Assembly (NCBI RefSeq): GCF_964355755.1
Contig: NC_092674.1
Coordinates: 28,694,001 to 28,758,000, forward strand
DNA from: Antedon mediterranea
Taxonomy: Eukaryota > Echinodermata > Crinoidea > Comatulida > Antedonidae
DNA length: 64,000 nt
Direction: 5' to 3'
Shown: piece after piece, positions 36,701-47,743 of the stretch
Numbering within the stretch: the stretch's first letter is position 1
Layout: each line of letters opens with the position of its first letter
Translations under genes and position numbers: made by a program
The notes under the pieces: model-generated
The model's database searches: none
Seen by the model: the letters and a program-made list of their open reading frames with translations, nothing else
Told to the model about the DNA's origin: nothing

Positions 36701-37547
36701 GTCTGGTATTCTGAATGTGTTTTTAATGGTGAGAATGAATTTGGACCTTGTGTCTGGTTTTCGGAGAGTTGACTGTATATCCAAAAACATTAAAGATGTA
36801 TTGTCCCTTGAAACACAAAAAAATGAAGGTCAAAATATTCTAAATTGAGAAGGTGTTTTCAAACAGATCGCGAGGAAGTTTTATAATTATGCATACAGAG
36901 TAGCCAAACAGGCGCGTTGCATTATGAGATATGTTTTGATCGAAAACTTATTTTTTGAACAAAAAAATGACTATTTCAGTTAAATGATATTTTTTTTGAC
37001 TAATTTTTGGTGAAAGTTAATAACTATTATGATACTTCAAAATGACCCACTTTTTATCGAAATCTTTTTTAAAAATTTTTTTGGGAATTAGTCAAAGGGA
37101 CAATACATCTTTAAGACAAGTTTCATCCTAAATGATCTCGAGAGATGAGAGATCCTTGAAATATTGGGAAATTTCTGAAATTATCATGCTAATGATCATG
37201 CCAATTGAAGCTTTTCATTAAAACAAACAATACATCAGACATATAAAGGAATGACCGACTCATTGAGTCATAGGGGCCTAGGTCGCTTTTGTTTTTCCTG
37301 ACCGGTTTTTATTAAGTTTTTTTTTGGTCAAATAAATAAATGTAATGCCAACCTGGTATATTGCAGCCTTCAAACTTAATTCTGTGTTAAAAAGCACACT
37401 TATGGTAAATTACATCTTTACATTTTACAGAATTATTTCGAAGATAATATTGATGATGATAAATACTTAGGTCATTTGTATGGTCTTGGATCGTCGTACA
37501 TACAGAATGGCAATGCGTTTGTCGAGGAAAATAACTTATCATCGTAA
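33725..37547 (+). CDS. CNOT7: CCR4-NOT deadenylase subunit CAF1 (CNOT7/CNOT8 orthologue), six exons
   Basis: Shortens mRNA poly(A) tails as the DEDD-family 3'-5' exonuclease of the CCR4-NOT complex. Exons: 33725-33835, 34238-34434, 35081-35242, 35570-35747, 36283-36360, 37431-37547; all GT-AG and in phase, 280 aa (human CNOT7 is 285). The catalytic set is complete: D38 and E40 in DTEFPG, D160 in [11 protein letters not shown]229 in [10 protein letters not shown], with H224 in the same segment. The N-terminus ([19 protein letters not shown] type) and the [10 protein letters not shown] stretch are hallmarks. The first intron falls between VAM and DTEFPG, separating the first catalytic motif from the N-terminal helix. 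Introns contain a pyrimidine tandem repeat, a family A MITE, and a foldback element. An invertebrate has one gene corresponding to vertebrate CNOT7 and CNOT8, so the symbol is by neighbourhood. Confidence 0.96.
33886..34011. repeat. Pyrimidine-rich tandem repeat (15-bp unit) in CNOT7 intron 1
   Basis: Units of CTTCCTTCCTTTTCT repeat about seven times about 50 bp downstream of the exon 1 donor. Open frames on both strands through it encode only Ser/Phe or Arg/Lys/Glu/Gly repeats and are artefacts. Homopurine-homopyrimidine tracts can form triplex DNA. Confidence 0.95.
34062..34186. mobile_element. Family A MITE in CNOT7 intron 1
   Basis: Left end TTAAAGCCTTGTCTACACTA. The right end is decayed (GTTTGATAGTTCATCTAAAG). 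Confidence 0.8.
34481..34974. mobile_element. 494-bp foldback element in CNOT7 intron 2
   Basis: Nearly the whole segment is a palindrome. AAAATAATGATAGTGAGGC at the left mirrors GCCTCACTATCGTTATTTTA at the right, and AAAGGCCCATTTACACTAGG mirrors CCTAGTGTAAATGGGCCTTT. Inner parts carry CAAATGACGTCATGATC on one arm and ATCATGACGTCATTTGATTG on the other. No coding capacity. Each arm contains a CRE-like TGACGTCA word. Confidence 0.85.
36648..36778. mobile_element. Family B MITE in CNOT7 intron 5
   Basis: TACAGTGAATTCTCCCAAAA and GGAGAGTTGACTGTA are inverted ends. The body is the inverse of 31454-31590. It lies about 10 bp from the next MITE. Confidence 0.7.
36790..37113. mobile_element. TTAAAGATGTATTGTC MITE, diverged copy, CNOT7 intron 5
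   Basis: Ends TTAAAGATGTATTGTCCC and GGGACAATACATCTTTAA are excellent inverted repeats. The interior is more diverged from the other two copies, with shared TTTTTGGTGAAAGTTAATAA-like sequence. Confidence 0.8.
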
Positions 37548-38076
37548 CCTTGACAGAAACCAGAGAAATTTGAGTATGAAAAATAACAAGTCCTCCGTAA
37601 ATGAATATGAAACTCGAAATGGAACAACATTACTTTTTTCTCTCAATATTTGTATATTCTAGTAGAATTTTTAACCTTTGTCCTCTGAATGTTGTGCTAT
37701 ATTGTGTATGTTTATACTTTGTGTACGTATTTGTTATGTCGCCCTGTTCTTACTTGCATTCCTTCTTGTTGCCAAATTTCTAAGCATATGGTCCTTGCGC
37801 CTCGGATGCATGTTCAAATTTTTAATAATATTATGATATATATTGTATTTTTGGTACGTTTCAATGATGACCTCCCACATGACATAAAATTTAATAATTC
37901 CCTGATTGCAATATTTGTAGAAAATGGTTTTAATGTAGATAACTAAATTTATTATTTAGGTAACACTTTGCAATCTGATTCATCGTTTGCCACTCAACAA
38001 CTATCAATCTTTAGAAAATCCTTTTTTATCCCTTTTTCCACAAACATCTGATAAAACTTTTGACATTCATCTGGTC

Positions 38077-38180
38077 TTAAGCTTTGTCCACACTATCAAA
38101 CCTTATGTGACAAAAAAATAATGATGATGTCATATCACTACCATATTTTGGCATATCACACTAGTTTGAAAGTGTAGACT
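38077..38180. mobile_element. Family A MITE, shortened
   Basis: TTAAGCTTTGTCCACACTAT at the left and TTTGAAAGTGTAGACT at the right. Part of the middle is deleted. Confidence 0.75.
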
Positions 38181-39154
38181 AATTTGACACAGACTTCCTA
38201 AAATAGCCCTTTATATTTACATTCAAACTTTGACCTTTACCACATCAAATGGTGTCACCTCTGACAAAAACTGTAACAATAATACAATCTTTTGACCTTT
38301 TCAATTGATTGACATTTCACAGATATTGATCATTTAATTCCAACGAAAATGAATTGCCTTAATGCAAGTCTTGCCAAGAATCAGAAATCCAAAAAATGAA
38401 AAAATAAAAAATATGAAAAAAAAACTGAACTCAACTTACAAAATTTGTAAATTAAATAGTTTTAAAAATTATGATTGGTAAATGATCTTTTTGCTAATTT
38501 TGCCATATTCAAAATTTACAAACTTTATATCTGTTTTATTTAACATTTTATCGCCTTCGTCTTAGTGTCAAGCCTATATATTATCTTATGAAAATATATA
38601 AATATAGTTATTAAAACCATAAATAATGGAAAATTAATGGTTCTTTTAATACCAAGCAAGAAACTAACTACAAAATATAATTCAAACCATAATTTTGAAC
38701 AATTTAATTAACTATACCTAACAGTTACAGGACCAAACTAAATTCAAAGCTGAAGCTAATTGTGCAATATGTGTTTGCTAGTCTGTTATGGGATCAAGCC
38801 ATTCCGCATACAATTCATTCTTTATTACTTTCACAGTAATATTTCTTTTTGAGCGTATGATGACGATGCATTGCGATATATTTTAAAAAGGGGCATTTTT
38901 TTTCTATTTTAATGTTAATTTATTCTTTTTATGGAATATTTTATTGTTTTAATTTTACATGATTTTGGTTTACCCCTATGATATTATTACTCTAAATTGT
39001 TTTACATGTTTTTAGATTACTGTGTACATGAACTGTTGTTCAGATGTAGTCCTATCAAATACTGTAATAGTCCCATCCATTTTCATTCAATACCTACAGT
39101 ACAATAGGTTGTCTGGAAAAAGCAAAAACATATACTACATTTATTTCTGATATT

Positions 39155-39302
39155 TTAAGCTCTGTTTACACTATCAAATTTTCAACAAATGTGATGTGCC
39201 CATATATGGACATGATGATGTCATATCACTACCATACTTGGGCACATCACTACCATATTTGGGTACATCACACTAGTAATTGATAGTGTAGACAGAGCTT
39301 TA
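39155..39302. mobile_element. Family A MITE
   Basis: TTAAGCTCTGTTTACACTAT and TTGATAGTGTAGACAGAGCT ends, with the full CCATATATGGACATGATG interior. Confidence 0.9.
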
Positions 39303-40209
39303 CAAATTTTCAACTACCGCACATAAGTAAAGAAAATATACCAATATATTTTTATTATGACTATGTTGAAATACTATTATATTATTGTCATTTAATTGAA
39401 TAATCCACTAACACTAACAGTATAATTATTTTATTAAATTAAATGTAAAACTCAACAGTACTGAACTATTGTGTAAAATAAGATAAACTGTTTTGACTTT
39501 TATATGACTACAAATTGTATACGTTATTTCAATACTGAAATGCTTTACAATGTGTTTGATGTTTATTATATTAACAAAATTGAAGTCTGTGGTGTGGTTA
39601 ATTAGCCTAAAACATAGTCTTTCTTGTGTAATGTTTTACAATATATCTCATATAATGATGCTCTCTAGCCCTGGGCCCGATTTGACTCAATATTCCCTAC
39701 CCGAACATGACTACGGTCACCCCTGACAACCATTGGGAATTTAATTAATTCAAATCTTATTGTGTCACTTACCAATATACAATCTCTAATCTTGGCACAC
39801 ATGTTTTGTAGCAATCTAAATAGTGCAGTAAACAAATAGAATTACTACAGTAAATATACATAATTACTGCAGTAATTTGTTTCCAAATGCAATTGCATAA
39901 TATTTTTAACATTAAAATTCTGTCCCTCTAAAAAGTTTAGTTGCATTTTACCAAATTTGGATTGTTTATAGAGACCAGATCTGTTCTGGCCTCAAATAAT
40001 AGAATTGTCATTTTAAAATTACTGTACTTTTTTTATATAAACTTTGAAGGTTTTGTTGTTTTATACCAAAATATGGTTGCATTTACTGTTTACAGGTTAA
40101 TTCCGTTATCTACAGTACCATGCCTCTTATATTGCATTGTTAATTTACCATAATTAGTATATTTTATGTAAACACTATTTTTAACATGTGAATGTGTTAT
40201 TGCTCTATC

Positions 40210-40374
40210 TTAAGCACTGTCTACACTATCAAACTGTATGTGACAAAAAATGTGATGTGCCCATATATGGACATGATGATGTCTTATCACTACCATATTT
40301 GGCATTATCACTACCATATTTGGGCACATCAAACTTTTTTGTCAAACTAGTTTTATAGTGTAGACAGATCTTAA
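40210..40374. mobile_element. Family A MITE, near-complete copy
   Basis: TTAAGCACTGTCTACACTAT and TTATAGTGTAGACAGATCTT ends. The TTAA at both outer edges may be the target sequence. Confidence 0.9.
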
Positions 40375-41027
40375 TACCTATTACGTTTTATTGGTTGTTT
40401 ACAAAGTTCTTGTTCTTTATTAACAATCTTCTCTCAAGTTTCTGTGGTTTGTGTTGACTGTAGAATAATAATTTAATGTTTGCATTCCTATGCTTGTAAT
40501 TAGGCAACAACAATGATATGACCTGTTTATTGTTTTTTATTATAAAAATCGACATATTTTGATTGTTTTACATCATGTAAATAAATGAGGGATACATAAA
40601 CTTGGTTATTTAATTGTCTTTTTTGGCTGATGATTCGCATTTTACTCATTTAAGTATAAATCAAAATTACTGACAAAATTCTTAAACAGCCAGAAATAAT
40701 TGTCAAGCTATTGCAAAACACTATTGGAGTCCCGATAATTACGGTACTTACAAATTTTATCCGTAAGTTTTCTCAATGTACAACTTGGTATAAAGTACAA
40801 ATTACCTCAGAGTAGAGGGCAAAATATCTGAACAATGTACCAAGAATACAGAATTTTAAAAAATAATAATGTAGTCCAGAAAAGTGAGGACAAGAGCAAT
40901 TTCAGAGCCCATTAACCCCCAACCCCCACGATGTACTTTTGCTGAGGTGAGCACAACCTACAGATAGTCTAAATATTCTTTTCAAACTTTTTCCCAAATT
41001 TCAACACTAGTTACATCTTGCATTATC

Positions 41028-44000
41028 TCAACTGACGGTGTTCCCTTTTCTTTCGTACAATTTGAGCATTTCAATGCAGAAACGATGTAAAGGAAACCCA
41101 ACAACATTGTAGTAGTCACCATGGATACCTTCAACTAACGTTCCTCCCAATGCTTGGATACCGTATCCGCCTGCTTTGTCCCTGAAAGAATATACAAATT
41201 GTGTTAATAAATGGCGATAAAATCTAGACAATGACTGCTCCCGCAACATTAAAGAAAGTTTGTATTGTTTGTATCAATTTAAGGGCACTATTTTCTCAAT
41301 AGTTTCTTAGCAAAATCATACTAAAGTTGTTGCTTATTTGGCTGTAGTATTATTACCTAGTAAACTCACCAAACAAAACATAAACACCATAGTGTGCATA
41401 CTGTAAACATCAGAGTTTTGTGATATGAAAGGGTCTAAAGCTCTGTCTACACTATCAAACTCAATGTCACAACAAAATGTGATGTGCCCATATATAGACA
41501 CGATGATGTCATATCACTACCATATTTAGGCATATCGCTACCATATTTGGGCACATTATTAAATAACTTACATTGGTTCACCAGTGTTGACATAACTCTT
41601 AATCACATCAGCTGGCAAGTTGCCAAATTTAACATCTGTTGCTTCATGGAAGATCACCTGTTGATGGGTGCCATCTTGAAATGCTGCCAAATAAAACATG
41701 ATTAAAGAGATTGTGTTATAACACACCTGAGTAGATTCATGAGATAAGGGATTGTCTTCTTGTGTTATTGTTATTTAGAGAGTTCTAATTACTGTACTTC
41801 ATAATATAATCATTACAGTGTAAAGCTCTGTCTACACTATCAAACTTTATGTGACAAAAAAAGTGATGTGCCCATATTTGGACATAATGATGTCATATCA
41901 CTACCATATTTGGGCACATCACACTTTTTTGGTCAAACTACTGTAGTTTGATAGTGTAGAAAGAGCTTAAAGGTTTTACCTTTGTTTAATACAACACCAG
42001 TGTACACGCTGTGTGTCCGTCCGCTAAGTTTTGTCAGCATATCTATTGCATCTGATTTGTCTGCCGGTTTTTCCATTATCTTCTTATCTAAAGCCTGCGG
42101 TAATACATTTGATAAATTTTAATTTTCTTTACATCATGATGTTGCCTTCTCTGTTTTTGTTCTATGACATTTTTTTAGTCATTTTATTCTTGTTATTTTA
42201 AATAGTAAATAAGGTTAGGTTTGGTATTAAACAGACAGTAACATTCCCTTCCCAGCTTACAGTACTATTAGGCTCTTCATACAAACAGTCAGTAACCACC
42301 ACACTATTTTTTTAATAGCCTCTAATACTTTGATCTAAAAAGAATCCTGCTTTACACAGTACCTCTTTGTTTTAACTGAATCATTACTTACCACTACGGT
42401 GTCGGCCCCTATTATAAGAGATGGTGGACTACCCTGTGAACAAAATAGTGACATTATTATTTATTTATACTACAGTACCTATATATACAGTATAGACTAG
42501 GCTATGAATGAGGTAGGTGCCACCCGGAGAGGTAGAAATTCTCATATAACTTTTCTAGACCAGTTTTTTCTGGGGAATCCAAATATATTGGGTAAACGGG
42601 CTGTAACCTGAGAACTTTTGCGTGAGGGCGCTTTTTTCAAAATGGCTGCCAGTTACAGTAGACTATGATATCTTGGCAACCACTGGTCATAGAGAGTTGA
42701 TTTTGGTGTCAAATTGTTTGGAATGTACATGTTCCTATTTGATGTAATAGAACATTTTGTCAGAAAATGGCCGGAAATACCTCTATTGACCTTTGACCCA
42801 ATATCTAACAGATATCAGACCTCCGTAACTACTCGACACAGAAAGTTGTAATTGGTGTCAAACTCTCCAGAATATAGATGTTTATATTCAAACTAATAGA
42901 ACATTATCTGTAAAAATGACCGGAAATAACGTTACTGATCTTTTACCCAAAATGCAAGACATTTCTCCTATCTGATCACGTTAATCCTGTCAATTAATTC
43001 ATTTTGTGCCAATTGGAGGTTGACATTCTCATATTGTTTTCTGGACCAGTTTTTCATGTGCAATTTGAATATATGAGATAAATAAGCCATAACAAGGCCA
43101 AGAATTTAATTCTTTTACTACATACATGCTTCCCTTTAGTGTTTCAGTCTGTATGTCGTGTATTAATCTTCAAGATCGCTCACATCACTGCAATCTGAAA
43201 TGTCTTCATATTCATTATGTGTAAACAGTTCCTGGACATCAGTGGGCAGTCTCAATCCATTTAGGCTCCATTTGTTCGTTCCATCCATTGTGTGTACTGT
43301 TGTTGACAAAATCATTGACGTCTGCTGATTGCCATTCTTTAGTAATGAAGTTTGCTCTAAGTATATGAAACTCAAGGGTCTGCTGACATAGTGGCAGTAA
43401 TGATATATCTGTAATCTTGTTGTGTCTGGAAAACTTTCTGTTGAAGATATCATATCTTGCTTGATTTACACTTTTCCCCTTCACTCCATACAATGGTGAA
43501 ACATACTCTTCAACTTCCTCATACAACTCTTTTGATGGAACATCTGACACTCCAAGGTTGCAGAATGTGTCAACAAATGTTGCTTTTGATTCCAGAAGCT
43601 TCCAGCAGGTACGTTTTCCTTTCCGAACGAAAGCGGAGTTATACTCGTTACCTGTGAAAGCATGGAATCCAATAAGGGATGATTTCTGCGCTTTTGTTAA
43701 ATCAATGTCACTCAATTTCAGTACATTTCGGTATTTCCCAGTGTTTGTATCAATAATTACCCTCCGCCCATCATCTATGAAATGAGATAGTGAAATGACT
43801 GGAATGTCAATGTCTCCAGAATGGGAACGAATTATTGCTACGCCTTGATTGTTATTTGTTAAAGCATGCTTTGCATGCAGGATGACTTTCGTGTCGGCTT
43901 CTTCTTGGCTACTATTAAGCTCCGGAACAAATACAACATCTCAGTTTAGTAACGTAGATGCATTCTTTGTACGATGAAAAGTAAATAACATCACCCCTCA

Positions 44001-47000
44001 TATCTGTTAGAATGCTTTCTTTCTTTGACACTAGTACACAGCGAATAAGCTCAATCAATCTGGTCTTGTTCTCGCCGTTGGCAAGGAAATTGTTGAAATC
44101 ACGGGGCAACTTTGATATTTTTGAGCTTACAATTACTTTTGGTGCAATACCGCGTCTGTTTCCCGCAGTGCTCGACCAGGATCCATAACATCATCTCACT
44201 TTATTTTCGAATAGTGGGAAGAAACTAGAAATCAAGGCAAATGGGAAAGTAAAAGTAATATAAGCTAATCGGGATGTTTTAGGAAAGCTTCTTGCCACCT
44301 CAACAAAGCATGGTAGAATAATTGACTTTAAGAAAGCCTTTGAGTATCCACTTACCCCTGTCCCGCTAAGCCTTGCTAATGCAGATGGGACAAGACGAAC
44401 AACTCAGAAAAGTGTCCTAATGGAAATTCTCATCGAAAGTTCAACAGATGTTATAGATCCTGGTCGGGCACTGCCAGCAAAGGCTACTGTCATTGCCTAT
44501 GTTGTTGACTTGATGGCATTAATCAGAACATTTACATCTTACCCTGATACGTACGAGGATCTTGTAGCAAAGGTTTTCAACAGCATCCCTAAAGGATACA
44601 AGCGTGTTGATATTGTTACCGATGCATACCTGCCAAAAAGCATTAAGTCTGTTGAGAGAAACATACGCGATATTGCACCAAAAGTAATTGTAAGCTCAAC
44701 AATATCAAAGTTGGCCGTGATTTCAACAATTTCCTTGCCAACGGCGAGAACAAGACCAGATTGATTGAGCTTATTCGCTGTGTACTAGTGTCAAAGAAAG
44801 AAAGCATTCTAACAGATATGAGGATTGATGTTACCTACTTTTCATCGTACAAAGAATGCATCTACGTTACTAACTGAGATGTTGTATTGGTTCCGGAGCT
44901 TAATAGTAGCCGGAAGAAGAAGCCTACACGAAAGTCATCCTGCATGCAAAGCATGCTTTAACAAATAACAATCAAGGCGTAGCAATAATTCGTTCCCATT
45001 CTGGAGACATTGATATTCCAGTCATTGCACTATCTCATTTCATAGATGATGGGCAGAGGGTAATTATTGATACAAACACTGGGAAATACCGAAAGGTACT
45101 GAAATTGAGTGACATTGATTTAACAAAAGCGCAGAAATCATCCCTTATTGGATTCCATGCTTTCACAGGTAACGATTATAACTCCGCTTTCTTTCGGAAA
45201 GGAAAACGTACCTGCTGGAAGCTTCTGGAATCAAAAGCAAAATTTGTTGACGCATTCTGCAACCTTGGAGTGTCAGATGTTCCATCAAAAGAGTTGTATG
45301 AGGAATTTGAAGAGTATGTTTCACTATTGTATGGAGTGAAGGGGAAAAGTGTAAATCAAGCAAGATATGATACCTTCAACAGAAAGTTTTCCAGACACAA
45401 CAAGATTACAGATATATCATTACTGCCACTATGTCAGCAGACCCTTGAGTTTCATATACTTAGAGCAAACTTCATTACTAAAGAATGGCAATCAGCAGAC
45501 GTCAATGATTTTGTCAACAACAGTACACACAATGGATGGAACGAACAAATGGAGCCTAAATGGATTGAGACAGTGATTCCCACTGATGTCCAGGAACTGT
45601 TTACACATAATGAATATGAAGACTTTTCAGATTGCAGTGATGTGAGCGATCTTGAAGATTAATACACGACATACAGTCTGAAACACTAAAGGGAAGCATG
45701 TATGTAGTAAAAGAGAATTAAATTCTTGGCCTTGTTATGGCTTATTTATCTCATATATTCGGATTGCACATGAAAAACTGGTCCAGAAAATAATATGAGA
45801 ATGTCAACCTCCAATTGGCACAAAATGAATTAATTGACAAGATTAACGTGATCAGATGGGAGAAATGTCTTGCATTTTGGGTCAAAGGTCAGTAACGTTA
45901 TTTCCGGTCATTTTTACAGATAATGTTCTATTAGTTTGAATATAAACATCTATATTCTGGAGAGTTTGACACCAATTACAACTTTCTGTGTCGAGTAGTT
46001 ACAAAGATATGATATCTGTTAGATATTGGGTCAAAGGTCAATAGAAGTATTTCCGGCCATTTTCTGACAAAATGTTCTATTACATTAAATAGGAACATGT
46101 ACATTCCGAACAATTTGACACCAAAATCAACTCTCTATGACCAGTGGTTGCCAAGATATCATAGTCTACTGTGACTGGCAGCCATTTTGAAAAAAGCGCC
46201 CTCACGCGAAAGTTCTCAGGTTACAGCCCGTTTACCCAATATATTTGGATTCCCCAGAAAAAACTGGTCTAGAAAAGTCATATGAGAATTTCTACCTCTC
46301 CGGGTGGCACCTACCTCATTCATAGCCTAGTCTAGTAGTAGGTGTACCTATTTGTTGTACCTTGATCCTGGCATCAGCACTGCTGCTTAATAATAATAAT
46401 TTACAAACTTAAAATGAAATGTTATTACTTACTGAATTTGATAATCGTTCTGCAACTTCTTGGGTCTTTCTCCTTGCTGTTTCTTTGACATATTCAGCTG
46501 GTGATGAAAATTGACTTTTATCAAGATTCTCGTCGAAATTTGACGGTGTAATGTTAAAAATTAAACCCTGCAAAATTTAAATTTCATATTTTAAAAGGAG
46601 TACTAACTAGTCCTCATTACTATTTTACTAAAAGAAATAGTAACAACATTTATTCACCTTGTGTATGCACTATCAACAATTAATTCATAATATGGGCCTC
46701 ATCTATAATCGATAATATAATATAGTATTAATTTTATACAATAATGTAACGTATAAAACGAACATGTACGAAACGACTCGGCCATGAGGCAGCAAACACG
46801 CATCTGAATAATTCCCCACAAACCAGATACTGGCAGCACCTAACGAGGGGCCTAACTTACTGGGCCTAGAGTTCTAAGGTGCAAATTCATTATTAATCTT
46901 GCTTTAGAAATGTAAGTATTTATTTATCTACCGTTGACTTTAAAATCTCCTTTCTTCTCGGCGAGCCACTAGCTAAAACGATTTTTGATAGCGACAATTC

Positions 47001-47021
47001 TGAAATTATTGGTTGCAACAT
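41028..47021 (-). CDS. Maf-family nucleotide pyrophosphatase (ASMTL N-domain type), six exons
   Basis: Maf proteins hydrolyse non-canonical or modified nucleoside triphosphates (dTTP/UTP-type pyrophosphatase) as house-cleaning enzymes. Exons (minus): 47021-46932, 46567-46433, 42433-42392, 42094-41980, 41683-41572, 41181-41028; frames join to 215 aa. Signature motifs are present: [12 protein letters not shown] (residues 16-27), [21 protein letters not shown], the [17 protein letters not shown] loop and [11 protein letters not shown]. In human ASMTL this domain is fused to a methyltransferase-like domain; here the stop follows the Maf domain directly, so the gene is stand-alone. Intron 2 is enlarged to 3.9 kb by an inverted transposon duplication, and intron 4 and intron 5 carry family A MITEs. 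The start is the first ATG in frame before the conserved motif. Confidence 0.93.
41436..41556. mobile_element. Family A MITE, right end lost, Maf intron 5
   Basis: Left end TAAAGCTCTGTCTACACTAT is intact. The right half stops at TTTGGGCACAT, 16 bp short of exon 5's donor side (41572). Confidence 0.8.
41821..41970. mobile_element. Family A MITE in Maf intron 4
   Basis: TAAAGCTCTGTCTACACTAT and TTGATAGTGTAGAAAGAGCT ends. It lies 10 bp from the exon 4 donor (41980). Confidence 0.9.
43163..44170 (-). pseudogene. Left-arm copy of transposon gene with FEN/XPG-like motifs, disrupted
   Basis: Read outward on the minus strand it encodes [15 protein letters not shown], then [16 protein letters not shown] (about 43870-43910), [13 protein letters not shown], then [20 protein letters not shown] (about 43625-43680), and ends in a very acidic tail before the stop at 43163. 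The order EEAD / GDIDI / TGN(D/E)Y...GK resembles the E-A-E, (T)EDMD and GSDY...GIGPKR elements of the FEN1/XPG internal domain. That parallel is by eye. A one-base shift after IYVT (near 43935) and the lost segment near 44140 break the frame. Confidence 0.6.
44290..45662 (+). pseudogene. Right-arm copy of transposon gene with FEN/XPG-like motifs, disrupted
   Basis: This copy keeps more of the N-terminal part. An open section from about 44290 to 44764 encodes [17 protein letters not shown], then DLMALIRTF and [21 protein letters not shown] frameshift near 44713 (SKLA versus SKLP in the left arm), an in-frame TGA near 44876, a two-base insertion near 44910 that destroys the EEAD motif (and changes its Asp codon to TAC), and further changes show it is dead. 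The C-terminal section (45105-45662, [15 protein letters not shown]...) is intact, 185 codons. Confidence 0.6.
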
Positions 47022-47743
47022 GATGCTGAAAAAGTTTATACACATTAAAAATGAGGGCGCTATAGAGATTTTTAATCAGAGTTAGTTGAACCTATTATTT
47101 TTGGTACAAAACTTTTTAAAGAAATGCATGCAAATATATAATACAACGATAATAATGTTAAGACATTTCATTCATTTGACATAAAATCTTTATTTGCTTT
47201 ACGATAGAACGTTTTAAAATGTTTTACCAGAAATAAATAAATAGAAATAAAATAGTACACACATTCGTATACCAAAGATAAATAGCAATGATATAATTAT
47301 TACTGTATGTAATATTAAAATAAAAATGTTTTCTTTTTTTTAAATACATCAATCTGTCTGTAATGTACCATACCAAACCATACTTATTTGGTTTATTATT
47401 TTCAGTCAGCAAGTAGTCTTTTGTCTCATTTATGTTACTTAATGAAATTGCATTATATGTGCTTAATAAAAATAAAATCTCGGGCTGCTTACTTATACAT
47501 TTTTTAATTTTTAAAAACTATTATATTGTGGTCATTTTTAACTCAATTGAAATTGAATCATTTTCTATTAATTACATACTGCACTGTAAGAAGCTCCAAA
47601 ATTTGGTATACATTTCTAATAATGGAACTGAAAACTAAAAAGCGATATTTTTTTCAGCATATTTGGTTTACTGTACTTTACTTTTTTTTAATCTATTATT
47701 TTATCTATCCATCTCGAACAAAAATAACACAGCAAATCGTTTA

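Larger units (their letters stand above)
37548..40600 (+). other. Probable long 3' UTR / downstream region of CNOT7
   Basis: No further exon is seen before the oppositely oriented Maf gene. A candidate polyadenylation signal, AATAAA, is at about 40580-40585. Vertebrate CNOT7 also has a long 3' UTR, but whether transcription extends through this whole stretch, which includes three MITEs, cannot be judged from sequence. Confidence 0.35.
42493..46334. mobile_element. 3.84-kb inverted (head-to-head) duplication of a coding transposon in Maf intron 2
   Basis: The outer ends are exact inverted copies (TAGACTAGGCTATGAATGAG), and similarity continues through about 670 bp of non-coding sequence and then coding sequence to a centre near 44220. 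The two copies of one frame run outward from the centre: left arm on the minus strand, right arm on the plus strand. The arms differ by only a few percent, but the left arm lacks about 190 bp that the right arm has at 44478-44660. Flanks are cagTA... and ...gtagt with no clear long target duplication. Either two 5'-truncated copies inserted back to back, or one palindromic foldback element. Confidence 0.88.

Noticed and set aside
43163-45662. Host genes encoding the 158- and 185-codon frames
   Set aside because: They are two arms of one inverted duplication with matching lesions and transposon ends, within an intron of another gene.
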